From NCBI RefSeq assembly GCF_958295425.1, contig NC_081139.1, positions 20,465,888-20,529,887 on the forward strand: 64,000 nucleotides of DNA, written 5' to 3'. A program made the translations under genes and the position numbers. The DNA comes from Solea solea (taxonomy: Eukaryota; Chordata; Actinopteri; Pleuronectiformes; Soleidae). A model generated the notes under the pieces. The model did no database searches. It was not told where the DNA came from and worked only from the letters and a program-made list of their open reading frames with translations. Shown piece by piece: positions 34,774-49,866 of the stretch. Numbering within the stretch: the stretch's first letter is position 1; each line of letters begins with the position of its first letter.

Positions 34774-34779
34774 TTTATT
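34774..34779 (-). terminator. rab7a: rab7a polyadenylation signal
   Basis: AATAAA on the - strand, about 1.33 kb past the stop codon, implying a 3' UTR of about 34760-36104. Another TTTATT lies near 34928. The UTR interval holds no other gene. Confidence 0.5.
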
Positions 34780-36104
34780 TGACATCCCAATTTAGTTTGA
34801 TAACATCATTGGCCATCGCAGTGATTTTCGTCTATAAGGAGGCGTAATACCAGGGCAAAAAGTTGGATGTTTAAATGCAAAGAGAGAACATTGATTTCCG
34901 TTCAATCAATCAATCAGCGTTTTACCTTTATTGTCTATACACCGTAATACACTATTAAAAATATTAAGTACTTAGCCAACCTGAGCTACAAGCAGATAGA
35001 GGGAACAGCAATAATAAAGACATGACAGAAGGCAGACAGATGTACAGTATGTTGTGTTGATGACACATACTATAGTTCCATAGCATTGAAAGATGTATGA
35101 TGAAAGACGCAACACATATAGCATTAATAGTAGCGGTACAAGTAATGTTACATAAAGGCAAATATTAATATATTAAGAATTAATCCATGTTTTATACCAT
35201 GACTGCATCATCAGCTTCTACTTTATGTCCTTTTAGGAACTTTTCATCTGCATTGTGAGGCAGTTAACACACAACCTTGAAGGGAAAAGGCAATACAGTC
35301 ACCAAACTGACAGATTCTGAGGTTATATTTCACATGGAAAAAGAAGCAAGGGCGTTTTTTTTTTTTTATTTGAAGGTCACCTCAAGATGTAGTAGCAGAC
35401 ATTGCCCAAAGTCAGTCATCCCGCTGTAACACAAAAAAATAAAAAGAGGCAAAAATGTAGAAAAGAAATAGAAAAAAGGATTGGCTTAAGAAACAACAAC
35501 CAATTGAGAAGAAGAAAATATATATACATAAACACAAATAAAGAGAGAGTTCAACTGGATTAGTTCTTGAGAGAAAGGCAACGGAAAACAACAGAAAAGT
35601 GAACGCGAGAATATTCGTGGAATGCTGACATTAGCCAACATCGCCTCACATTACAGAGCATCAGCCAGTCCAGTCCATCCACAGATCCAAATTGCACTCT
35701 TTGAACATGGCTCCATCTCAGTGTCCCCACAGTGCGACAATCAGAGCCACAGTCAGACCACTTTGGTGGGCAGGACCGGAGATAACTCGCCATCAAGTCA
35801 AGGACCGTGTGATCAGAAAGGGTGTCATTCTTTTATTGTGTGATCTTTGGGCATTAGATCTGTTAACGTGTGTTTTTTGTTTTTTTTACAATAGTACGCT
35901 AGGGTATTAATTTGTGTATTAAGTGCAGGTGGGCTACATCCATGTGCAGCGTAATTTGTGAAGGGTTGTGTTGATGGAATGAACAGTGGTGTGATGGAGG
36001 AAGACCAGTAGGGAAGTCCATTCCCTTGGAGAGAAGGTGCAGGTGATGTAACCGGTGACAGGGTTGTTCAGAGAGCCAAGACAGAAGATGGTCCAAGTTG
36101 TCCT

Positions 36105-38514
<2,410 letters not shown>

Positions 38515-40058
38515 TTTTCCAAAGCTGCAGAAAGACAAAAACAACTTAAATTAAACATTTTAAATCACAATCTGTTCACTCAAAAACACAAATATAAAAA
38601 CACAAATACTGTATGCCTGGGCAAAGACAGCCATTGGAAAACAGTACACACATTTGCATGTAGAGTTTCATGGCCATGGACCAATCGTAATTGGATACCA
38701 TTTATTCCAGTCATGTGCTTTCTGAGCTGCTGGGCAAATCACGAGACATCATTCTTACTCTGAAGTAACCAAGTACATAAGGACAGACTCCTCCAAACAA
38801 AGTGACGCATCTGACATTTTCTGCTGACATCACAGTGACAGCACACTCCACCATCACATGTTGCTCTCAGTGAACAAAATGTCAGAGAATAAAAAAACAA
38901 AACAGTTACAACACCATTCAAAACATGTTTGGGGTAGCAAGAATATTTAAATAACCCTCTGTAATAGTGTATGTGTCTTTACATGTGCATATATTTGTAT
39001 AACATGTCATTTCTGAAACTGCACCTCAAATTCAGATATCACAAACATAAATTTGCAGTAATAAGGGACAAATGTATTTGACACATTTATGTGCCGGTCG
39101 ACTGATATGGGTAATTCTATGGTGAAGCAGGTTTTTAAGAAATCAGGGCACCCCATGGCCAATAACTATATAAAGAGTATTTTTTGCCCATATATTTAGC
39201 CAATTCTCTTTTTTCCCTCCATATGATAAAATATAACTGTTTAATGATAACAACTAACCCAAGGAAATGATTGACTTCAGTAACCAGTTATTGAAAAATT
39301 GATGCAAGGCAATTATATAAAAATAAAGTATAATTTAGATATTACATTGAAATTGGGTCATCAAAAAAAACCTAAAAAAAATGTTTTTGTGACTTAGCAA
39401 ATGTTATCAAGAACAAAAAAACAGAATTTGTAATAAGTGGCCAATCAATAAATATTATCAGCCAATGCCTAACCCTTTACCCATAATAAACCTGAAGTTC
39501 TGAAAATACAGCTTGGCAACGCTTTCCAACAAAGGTTTGTTGTTTGACAATGCAATTTCAGAAATGTGCAGCAGGAGAATCATTTACTAGATGAGGCCAA
39601 TCGCTGTGATCTTGGCAATGCTGACATAAATTTCATGTATTTCAAGTACAACTTTTTGTTGCTACATTTAACTGTGGGACAAAAATGTAGTTTCATGTTC
39701 AAGTCCTGAGAAACTATCTGTAAAACAGATCCACACACAAACCAACTGAACAGATAAAAATAAGCCTTGATTACATAAGAAGCTGCTTTATCTTTTGTCA
39801 CACATTTCTTTCACTTGTACAAAGGATCACTGGAACACAGTGCAATTGTAAAGTAAATCGTTTACAGTAGGTGTGCAATGTGCATAGTGACAGTAACAAT
39901 GGCTACAGCAGCAACTTTCTAGTTAATAAGGTGCAGTGTTTCCTCGCAGCAATGGCAGTAATCTGAAATACAATGAACACTACAAATACTAAATACTGCA
40001 ACAAAGAATATTTTTTAATACTGTTTTCATCTTAAGTGATAGATTGCTGTCAGTATAG

Positions 40059-40273
40059 CAGTGGTTCTATATTATTTTCTGTCATGCCCCCCCCAGAGGA
40101 CATAAATGCTTTCACGCCCCCTCCCCGAATTGAAATACTATTGAGAACCTGATCATTTTTATTTATTTATCTGTATAAACCACTGTATAAGTTGTCCTGC
40201 CCTGTCTCTCACGCCCCCCAACACCTCACCGCACCCCCTCAGGGGGCCCCGCCCCACTATTTGAGAAGTACTG
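40059..40273. mobile_element. hAT-type MITE, 215 bp, with target-site duplication
   Basis: Inverted ends CAGTGGTTCT and, read from the other end, CAGTACTTCTC. Flanking 8-bp sites CAGTATAG (40051-40058) and CAATATAG (40274-40281) match at 7 of 8. The GC-rich interior has runs of CCCC and no coding capacity. An 8-bp duplication and CAG ends fit hAT elements. Confidence 0.75.
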
Positions 40274-40565
40274 CAATATAGTAAGCTTTAAAAATGCCTA
40301 AATCTTACATAAAAAAGTATTACTAAAAAAGTAAGTAATATGTATAATAAAGATGAACAGAAGTAGAATCAGTACATTTGAGCAGTTTTTGCTGATAAAA
40401 TAACATGAACAGCTACATTAAATAGAAAATATTAATCAGAATCAGTTCAATTGCCAAATATGCATGAACATATAAGATTGAAAGAAGCCTTAGAATCAAT
40501 AATGATGAGAAAATGAGTAAATTAACAAAAGACGTTAGTGTACACACATCACCGAAGCAGAAACA

Positions 40566-40720
40566 ATCTTCTTCTTTTTGCTTGTACCTCTAGGGGACAC
40601 CCCAGTGGATTAACTGTCCATATACTTGATTTGGCAGAGATTTTTACACCAGATGCCCTTACTGACACAACCCTCCCATTTATCCGGGCCTGGGACCAGC
40701 ACTAAGAATATAAACAGTGA
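40566..40720 (-). repeat. RTE-like LINE 3' end, reverse orientation
   Basis: Words GGGGACACCCCAGTGGATTA, ACACCAGATGCCCTTACTGA, CACAACCCTCCCATTTATCC. It is the reverse of the copy at 59699-59850 and a well-known teleost retrotransposon tail. No reading frame. Confidence 0.7.
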
Positions 40721-43700
40721 CTAAATGTGGTTCCCGTGTGGTTGAGGTCACAGCAAAGGACTGCATGTGAAATCAAATCTTGCCCTTTGCCCTATGGGAC
40801 GTCAGCTCTACTAACAATTAAAAACTGGCTTGGTGCAGTTGTGCCATGTGCTGTATAGACATTTTTCTGAACGACTGCCATATTGCGTGCACTAAATCTG
40901 TAACTTATTTGGAGGAAATTAACACTTCCATCTGCTTTTGTTGAATCATACAAACCAGTTTCACAACATCTTAACAGAAAATGTGACCACTTCCTATCAG
41001 CTTACCATGAAAGTTAGGGTTTTCCCTGTCACGATAACTCTCTGGCAAAGCACCAAAGCATTCAAGTGCAGCATGTAAGCCGAGTCAAAACAATAAAACT
41101 ACAGGAGTTTCTGAGGGCAACTAACATATTCAGTCAGCTGTTACCTGCGTCCACTGGAAAAGTGAGCCATGTTCTGACATCCAATCAACATTTTAGGTGG
41201 TTAAAAGAGGATAATACAAGGGCAGCAGGGTTTATAGATGTAGCACTCACTCAGATTCATTAGAAAATCATTCTGTATGGACATTTGGTTGAGCTTTTCT
41301 CCTCAACAATGAACATACTATCAAAGGAAACTATCAGAAATGTGTTTTAAACTAAATGTCTCTACATTCTGGAAAAAGTTTGAACAGTTTCAATAAGAAG
41401 TTATAGGTCAAAAAAGGTATAAAAATAAAAAGAGTAATAATAAAGAGAGTGTAGAAATACATTACTGGGATTTCTGCTTGCTCGGTAATTATTGTAATGT
41501 TGATGGTCCAAAATGATGCACATTTTCACAAAAACCCAGAAAAAAAACTTCATAAACAAAGCACAAAAGACATTTCAACCCTTTAGCCCAACCCAAACAG
41601 GTTTTTAGAGTCATGCAAGCACATAAACAAAACTTGAAAAAAAAAAACAAAAAAAACATACCACTTGCTACCTGCTACCCTGACTCATGATGAAACCTAA
41701 AAATAAATCTAAATCCTAAAAGCTAAGTACATGAAACAAAAACACTTCAGCTCCCATCAGGAGCTGGAAAGTACACTTGCATAGTTTCTGAATGGAATGA
41801 GAACAGCACTCCAGTGACGACCATACTGTGAACACAGACATGCTGACAGAGGCATGAACAACAGCGTTGTCTCGGCTCAGACTGGTCACATGATTACAGA
41901 ACAAATTCATCTCAGCTCAACCGCAGAATGCAAGACATTGATTAATAAATGCAGATTATGGTCTGAAATCAAGTGGACATTGCTCACCAAATTAAACCAA
42001 AATTAAGTATAATTTAGTATAGTTTTAGGACCAGTTACTTATAGCTCACATCATTACATTTTATGGCATAATAAAATATGCAGAAAGACAGATAAACAGT
42101 TTCACACAAATACATGTGTACGTAAATGTTTTTGCTCTTATGAAATGTATAATTTATCAATCCCCACATATAAACTTCCCATCTTCTCAAAGATTTAACA
42201 TATCTCATTTGCATACTACCACTAACCTGGCAAACTAAAATGTATTTATTTAGAATGGCCTCATAGTGCTGTGACACTTTCCTTCTGCTCCTAATGTATA
42301 TTTTATCTTCTTATTTTATTCCTGCTATCATAAGTATTATTTTTTTATGTAGAGTACGGCACTTTGGGGTCCTTGTGTGTGTTATAAAGGGTTATAAACA
42401 TACATTGACTAATTGATGTCTCAGTATGTGTTTGGTGCATATTTGTTTTGGCTTAAATGTGACATTAATTAAAATTATACCATCTCCTTAATACTTTTTG
42501 CTCACAATAGTCTTAATATGCTGTCGTAATTCACAGCAGCATAAAATTGTATGACTTAAGTTAATCAGCAAGACCTTGTCTGTGAACATTGAGTGAGAAA
42601 ATGAACAGAGGCTGAGGGGTCAAAAATCTGACTTCTGCGTTAAATTGTGTTACCATGCAGGTCACATTAACAGTCACTATTAGTCAAACTAGGGGGAAAA
42701 AGACATTTGACTTGAATTGAATTTAACACTTAACAGCATAATTCAAAAGACTGTCACATGGTCTCCTGTCACCATCCCAGTGTTGGTAACATGACATGCA
42801 TCGTGTGATGCTCAGAAGTGTGACTAAAGATCAAATGTTCTTATCTAAGTTTAACTAATAATTAATGTTAATGAACACTGCTGAATTCCTATTTCTTGTT
42901 TCATAGACTTTTAGGATTTTTTATGGCAACAAAACAATAAAAACAATTTAATCAAATACGGTTTTAGAATAATAATCAAGACAGCATTCACAGTACAAGC
43001 TAATCGAACTGTTCGAGTAATTTTGTTAAGTTCACTTTTAAAAGATTAAAACATTTGTTGTACCATTTTCTTTTCTGCCCATAAATCACTTCCTCACTGT
43101 CTGCCTGTTTTCTGGTAATGTAGGTTATGGCCCAAGGAAAACTTAAGATTTTGGTGGTGATCCAGGTATGGATCCTGATTGTGATGTTTTGTTTTTTTCA
43201 ATACAAAGGGTTATGTATTGACACTGGGAAACTGGGTGGATTTGGCAGAAGTTTGTGCTCTGAGAGTGCTTTCTCTTGTTAACTGTGTGCAAAGAGGCAT
43301 TTTAACCACGTCAGCAGGAAGGGAACTTGTACTTTCCACAAACCTAGAGCTGTTCCAAACTACCAGATAGGTACCTGAAAGCCAATTGTGCAAGAGTAAA
43401 GCAAACTGAGAGGACAGCAGGAATAGTTGTGAGCAACTACAATTAATCGCGACAAACAAAAAAGGGATTGAAAACAGGTATCAAAAGCCAAAGAGGTAAA
43501 AAGGAAAAACAAAGCTGAGATGGCTGACAAGGCAACATTTGTATTTGAACAAGAAAAAGTGAAGACTTTTTGGAGTTTATATGGCAAGCAAGCTTGTTGG
43601 TACAAGTAATAGGCGTTGTAGCCATGTCACATTTGTATAAGCAGGTGTGAGTCACTCACAACTGAAACAAAAACCATTTCACACTGAAAAACACTGGAGT

Positions 43701-44508
43701 CTCATCTGCCTGGCAACAATATGACAGATATACAACACTGCCACAACCAATGTACATTACTCAAAACCCACCTTTGCATGCATCATGATAGAAAGACCGT
43801 ACAACAATAAATACATTGTAGTAATTTCTATTATCAAGACAATCATTAATGGAGAAAATCAAAAGAGTAACTTTAAAATGGGACAAGTTTGCCAACATGG
43901 GGTTTGACTGACTTATTTTAAAGAGGGGAAATCAGCATTTTCCCAATAATTCCAGTATCTGTATTTGTATATGTATCCTTAATGACATAATTTGCAACAC
44001 CACAGCATTTTGTAATGTCTCATTACAGCATTTTGTAATTTTGTCTTCCGGCTTTATATGTATACACATACAGTATTGACAGAAGGATCTACCCGTTGTA
44101 TCCAAACTAAAAACTCTAAAATAATGAATCCTTCTAACAATTGCCGCAATAACATCGTGAATCGCAATTTATTTTGGTGGAGCCAATTGTGACAGAAAAT
44201 GCTCACATCGTCCCATGATAAAGGCCAAGTACAAACACAAGCAATTCAATAATTACATATTCGCATTCTCGCTAAGAGGCATCTTTCACTGCAGCTCAGT
44301 TCGACCGACACCGTCTCCTTCGTGAATGGAGTGGACCCAGAGGAGCCACAGGCCGGCCTTGTTTTTGCCAACCAGCTTCTCGAAAAACACAGCACCACCA
44401 TTAACATTAGCTGTAGCAGCATTAGCATTCAGGGGAAACCGAGCGCACCGTGAGAAAGTACATGCAACGCTCTCATACTCACAGACTGTTGTCGTGTAAA
44501 AAACTTAC

Positions 44509-44700
44509 TCTCAGTTTGTTCCTCAGCGAAACAGGGACTTGTTGACGGCACCGGGACCAACCTGCCGGGCTGACTTTTGCCGTTAATGTTGAGGACAGCG
44601 AGCGTCACAAGCTAACTAGGCGTTACGTTAGTTAGTTAGCTGGCTGGCTAGCTGGTAGTCCACTCGTCAGCTAGCTTCAATCTTTCAATGTCTCGTTTCA
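44509..44700 (-). other. rab7a: rab7a non-coding first exon and promoter region
   Basis: On the - strand a moderately CpG-rich stretch ends in a GTAAGT donor (exon end about 44509). It would splice to 38524 across a 6-kb intron, matching the known non-coding first exon of RAB7A. The upstream end is not defined. An alternative donor (GTGAGT) lies about 25 bp further on. Confidence 0.55.
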
Positions 44701-46149
44701 AAATCCAATAAAATGGGTTGCCTTTAACGCGAACTCCCCCCAAAAACAGCCTCGTAAACTGGAGGACTAAGAACGGGCGGTGTATAAATTTGGCACTTTG
44801 TTTGAAGGCTTGCCTGCCTGACTACCTGCTTCCCAGCTTCTCTCTTCCCCTTTCACTTCCTTCTCCAAAACAACGCCTGCGTCATACGTCACACGCAGCA
44901 AATTAAGAATTCCAGCCCACCCTTCGCACCTTGGTCTTTATCATACACTGAATGTCTTTCTGGGTGAATATTTATAATATATTTGGTTACTATTCGGTTG
45001 AACATCCTGCCTGACAATGTGCTTTATTAGCACCTTTAAAAAAGACTTTAAAAAGTACATTTACGGCACTAATGGTTCTGCATTAGATTATTCATGAGTC
45101 ATTGATGTTCCTGCCATTTTCAGTTTTAAATGCTTTTGTGTTTTCATATCTTAGGTAAAACAGGACATGTTGCCCTTGATGTTACTATAAAACAATGGTG
45201 TTGTACAGTCTTAGCTGCAGTTTTGTTTGTGTACAGTCTGTTATTAATTATGGTATTTAGTTCAGTTATATTCTGTCCCTGCACAAGTGGGTGTTTGGGT
45301 GGTTTACTATAACCAAGCACTTCATTAGGGGTTTCTTACGAACAAAGAACATTAAAATTGAATAATTAAAGACCAAGATATCCTGACATTTAATCTCACG
45401 TTATATGATTAATCGTGTTAATATACTGTACATAAGTTCATTGTAACAGTCATGGATCTGCGTCCATACAAGACATCTAACAATAAGACAAAAAACTTGC
45501 AAACATATAAAAAATAAAACATATACACCTAATAAAATCCTACGTTGTGTGGGTATATGAACTCATGCTCTAAATCAGTTCTACTAGAGACACTGTTTTC
45601 AGGTTTATATTACATACGTACTAGAAAAGTGTTGACAAAAAGAAGAGATGTGATGATTCACCACTAGAGGTCACTGTCAGCCTGTTTTAAAGGGATAAAG
45701 AGCGTGACGTGTGGTCTGAGACTGGAACCTACAATTCATGCTCTCCACGTTTGACAAGCACTCCAGCTCTATGTGGAAATGACATTATGTTGGGGGCAGT
45801 GAAAAGGTCAGATAGGCAGATCATCAGCTTCATTACATACATTTCTTTCTTCTGCTTAAGGAAGATTAGTGTATTATTTGAGGTTTTTACACATTTGTAG
45901 AGTGAAAAATTAAATAAATGTTTGTGAGATAATATGCACCAATGTCTAACACCTTTATTATTATTTTATTAGGTCTGGTGTTTGTTTACAGTCATTAGGA
46001 GAGGTCTGGTGATGCACATTTTAAAAGCTTTATAGTTATGACTCTTAAAACTTTGTCCCACTAACTATCAGCTACTGTATGGGCTGCTTTAAGCAGCTGC
46101 CTTTTCATCAAATTAAGATAATTGATGCCCACAAAGCAGGAGAAAACTT

Positions 46150-46817
46150 TCCAGGAGAATGACTCGTAGGATTGCAAGGAAGGCAAAATAAAACCGCTGT
46201 TTGTCTACAGATGACTCTTTGGTAGACTGGGTGGTGGCAGACTTTTCTACTGTGCAGCAACACCTGCATGAATATGACCCTCATGCAGGAATCATCAGAA
46301 GAAAACCTTTCTTTTGTCGGAAGTTTGTAAAGGAACATTTAAACAAAGCTGATGCTTTTTCCAAAACAAGTCCCATTGAAGGACAGAGTTGAAAAGAACA
46401 TTGTTTAGTGATGAGCAGCTATAGAAAGAAGGGAACATCATTTCTTGATAAGAACACCTCTCCAACTTTTGCACATGGATTCAAATTAATATGCAAATTC
46501 TGAAAGCAAACATCACACTGTCTCTGAAAAAAGCAGAGGATGAAACACACCTCAAGATCCACATGGTCTACTTTAAGGGGCAAAAACAGAAGGATTTGCT
46601 GACTTGACAGTCTCCAATGAGTCTTTCCTAAATATAAATGCATCAAAAGTCTGTGGATGGACTTGAAAAAGCAGTGCAAGCAAGATGGTATGAGACTCTC
46701 ACACAACTAAAAGCCTACTGCAAAGAAGATGAGATGATAATCTCTCAAACAAAAACTGAAAGACTCTGCTTTGCTATGTACAAGCTGATATTTACCCAAA
46801 CAAAAGGCTGTTACTGA
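46150..46817 (+). pseudogene. Tc1/mariner-type transposase relic
   Basis: Conceptual translation in several frames aligns in order with fish Tc1 transposases. RRIARKAK and a following helix-turn-helix-like stretch come first (about 46160-46260), then IRRKPFFCRKFVKEHLNKAD (about 46290-46350), LFSDE (second acidic motif, about 46403) and finally LWMDLK (46651) and AVQARWYETLTQLKAYC to GCY and a stop at 46815-46817. A one-base loss between LWMDLK and AVQAR, other frameshifts and missing middle parts show it is dead. Terminal repeats were not found. Confidence 0.7.
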
Positions 46818-46825
46818 GTACTGAA

Positions 46826-47070
46826 CTGTGTGTACTTCTATCTGTTACCTCTTTAGGACCTTTTCTGTCATAAACACCTCGTCAGGACCAGTTTAATTTC
46901 TGAGGAACTACCCAAGTTAAGGGCTAAAATTTGAGGTTAGGGTTAGACATTAACTGGTTTTAGTTAAGGATAATGCTTTGTTTAGGCAGTTCAAATGAAT
47001 GGAGGTAAGTGTATCATCCTTAGAAGAATAGACACACAAACCTGTGTATGTGTGTGTGAGAGAGTGTTTC
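46826..47070 (+). repeat. Dispersed repeat family 1, copy 2
   Basis: Shares CTTTAGGACCTTTTCTGTCA, TTTCTGAGGAACTACC and TTGTTTAGGCAGTTCAAATG with copy 1. It ends in ATAGACACACAAACCTGTG and a GT tract, as the 54366-54505 copy does. Confidence 0.75.
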
Positions 47071-48525
47071 CATTATAATCCACCAAACTGTCAAGAGAGG
47101 ATAGTGAGAGGAAAGGTGATGAGATTGAGAATGCTGATCAGGCAGACTGTATTTCTCTAATCAAAGGATTATCTAATCTGGTTATACTTGCTGACATAAA
47201 TACTCATGAAAATAAACCACCGGGAGGCCACATCATCATACCTGGAAAATATATGACAATGAATAACACACCAAATATACACAGTAAACATAATTATAAA
47301 CCCTGGAGGGGGGAGAGATAGAGAGTGAGAGAGAGAGAGTATTTTGTTTATACTACAATGAAAATACATTTCTACAAAAACACACAAAATTGACTAAATG
47401 CTATATATTTGTATATCTTTTAAATAAATTGACAGATTATTATAGTAGTATCTGTGGATTGAGTATTTTTAACAACTTGAAATTAAAAGTTATACTCTAT
47501 TGAGAGCATGTGACATTTATAAAGTAGAAATTAGGATCAATTTCTAATTTAAAATCTTCATCTTTACTGCACAGGCTCAGTTTGTCACAGTATTCCCTGT
47601 GCCTGAACCTAACAGATACCTCATCTTGATTTAGTTGTGCTCCGTGCTCACATTTGTGTGTACATGAATGTTTGCCCTCCTTGTTACTGGGAGTGTGCCT
47701 CTGCTGGGCCCTGATGACCAGGATGACTCTGGTGTTTATGGAGGAATTCCGGCTTTCTCTCACCCATTGAATGTCAAGTCTTTATGGCTTCTGTGGAACT
47801 CAGTTTGTCAACACAAACACTGCAACACAAAAGGATGTGGAAGTGGTGCATGCTGTAGAAGGAAGGAGCTGCATATTTGAAGCAGCATCTCTGCAAACAC
47901 TGTCACATTTGCACCTCGATAAGTTATGAGGTTTCAGAATGAAAAGAGACAACATTATCACACTGCAATAAAGGGTGCCAGGCAAGGCTGACATCCTCAT
48001 ATGTATTCAATACACAGAGGGATTTCTGTCCATATTCTGTGTGTGCGTGCGTGTGTGTGTGTCATTCTATGTGTGGCTGTGTGGGAGAGAAAGAAGGAGG
48101 TGAGTTAAGGAGATGGACAGATTTTGTGTGTGTGTGTGTGTGTGGGTATCAGGGGGTGGGTGCATTGGTCCATGTCAAACAGCAAAGAGTGCCGCAGTTA
48201 TCTAGGAATCTGAGCCAAAGCAACCTCACTAACAGAGGGGAGCAGGAGACAGAGGAGGACAAGCAGTGAGGGGCAAAAAAATAGGAGGGAAGAAGAGGAT
48301 GAAAGAAGCACAGAGAGAAGAAAACAACGACAACAATAGAAAGATCTAGACATTAAGGAAGGGCTGCAAAAACTTTACACTTATTGAGATTTAAAGAAAA
48401 GTGGAGGGAGGGTTTTCAGAGTATCATCGGTGACAGAAGGACAAACATTTTGCAGCTTGGAGGAAGAGGCTGGACCACTGCTCAAGAGATTAAAACAAAG
48501 TTCAGGAAATCTGCTGTATTTTCCC

Positions 48526-49831
48526 ATGATTCCTTTTGGGTCTCTTGGTTTGCTGTCACTGTATGTGGGTGCCCTGCTGTCTTTAGATGCATCCCCATCC
48601 TGCACACAGCCTCCCTGCAGGGACAGTCTGGTGGCCGCACCCAACCCACCTGGGTCAGCAGCAGGAGTAGGTACTGGGGCCTGTGAGGGTCAGACTGGGA
48701 CAACAGGCTGTAAGATGGGGGTTTCCCTTCCAGCCATCGCAGGTGCTCCTCGGAGGGTGGAGCACAGGCATGATTTACCCCAGGTTCAACCTAAGGTAAG
48801 TGACATAAGCTACAGTGGAGCAGCAGTGACTTGCTGGTGAGATATAGTAACACATCTTGAAACATGCCACTGAAAGATAATGTAGCTTTTAATCAGAAAT
48901 TTCTCAGCAAGTGCTACAGATACAGTGAAGGACAAAATGAAGAGAGGAGGAGAACTGACGCCCTGACTGTTCATTCACATGTTCATTTAACAGCGCCTGA
49001 GCAGGCACAGGCCAGCAGGTCCCTTCTAGTGGGACAGACGTCCACTAAACTTGGCACCATCTGACAGCCACAGAGCAATGACAGTCAGCAATCACAGACG
49101 GGATAAAATTAGGTCTGCTTTAAAAATGTCCTCATCATATGTTTGTGCTGAGCTCATGCAGCAACAGGTGTGCGCGGGACATGATCACAATGGCTGATGT
49201 AAGTGTAAGCGATGGATTAAGAGTGACACCGAACATGTCGCTGAGCTGTAAGCCTTTGAGATGTCATCATCGGCACCAAAGGATGCACATGCACAGTTTA
49301 ACCTCCACTCAGTTACCGTTGAGTCAATACACTCCCCTATATCAGAGTATCAAGTATCTATTGTTGAAACAAATATTGAATTCAGATCTGTATCCAGATC
49401 ACCAAAATATAAAAATGTCTTACTTGGGTCACACACATAAACTTTATACAAAAATAATCGTTGTCTTCTGATTTGAAAAGGATGGAAGGAGCCAAACATC
49501 CATTTGAATGGAAGTCCCACTTTAGTAAACATTTTACTGGTCTCATTTGCAAGTTTTCATTTTTCTTCAGTGGAACATGGTGTCTATTCAGTTATGTTCC
49601 CATTTAGAGGAAAATAGATGGAACATATGAGTGCACACAGCTAGCATCCTCCAGTATGTGCGTGGTTGCAGGTGACGTCTGTGAATGTCTGGTTTAAAAA
49701 ACAGGTCTTATTGCAAATCTTCAGACTTGGAAATTTAAGTTATTTTGCAAACAGAAGACTAAAGTCTATGGCCATAACCTTCATCCCCAGAAACTTCATC
49801 CTGACCTGTCCTTTACTTTTTGAGATATACT

Positions 49832-49866
<35 letters not shown>

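Larger units (their letters stand above)
38524..44508 (-). other. rab7a: rab7a 5' UTR part and intron 1, about 6 kb
   Basis: No coding exon seen inside. It holds a hAT-type MITE (40059-40273) and a reversed RTE-like LINE tail (40566-40720), otherwise AT-rich unique DNA. No small RNA gene was recognised. Confidence 0.65.
44701..48400. other. Intergenic region between rab7a and the fibrinogen-domain gene
   Basis: No host gene recognised. It contains a decayed Tc1-like transposase (46150-46817), a copy of dispersed repeat family 1 (46826-47070) and GT tracts at 48043-48062 and 48126-48144. Confidence 0.65.

Noticed and set aside
48430..48525. Upstream extension of the fibrinogen-domain protein, giving a type II membrane form
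   Set aside because: The upstream start is GTG, not ATG. The first ATG in frame (48526) gives a standard signal peptide.
48384..48840. Other reading frames over the first fibrinogen-domain exon
   Set aside because: They are shadows of the spliced frame, and only the 48526 frame joins the downstream exons in phase.
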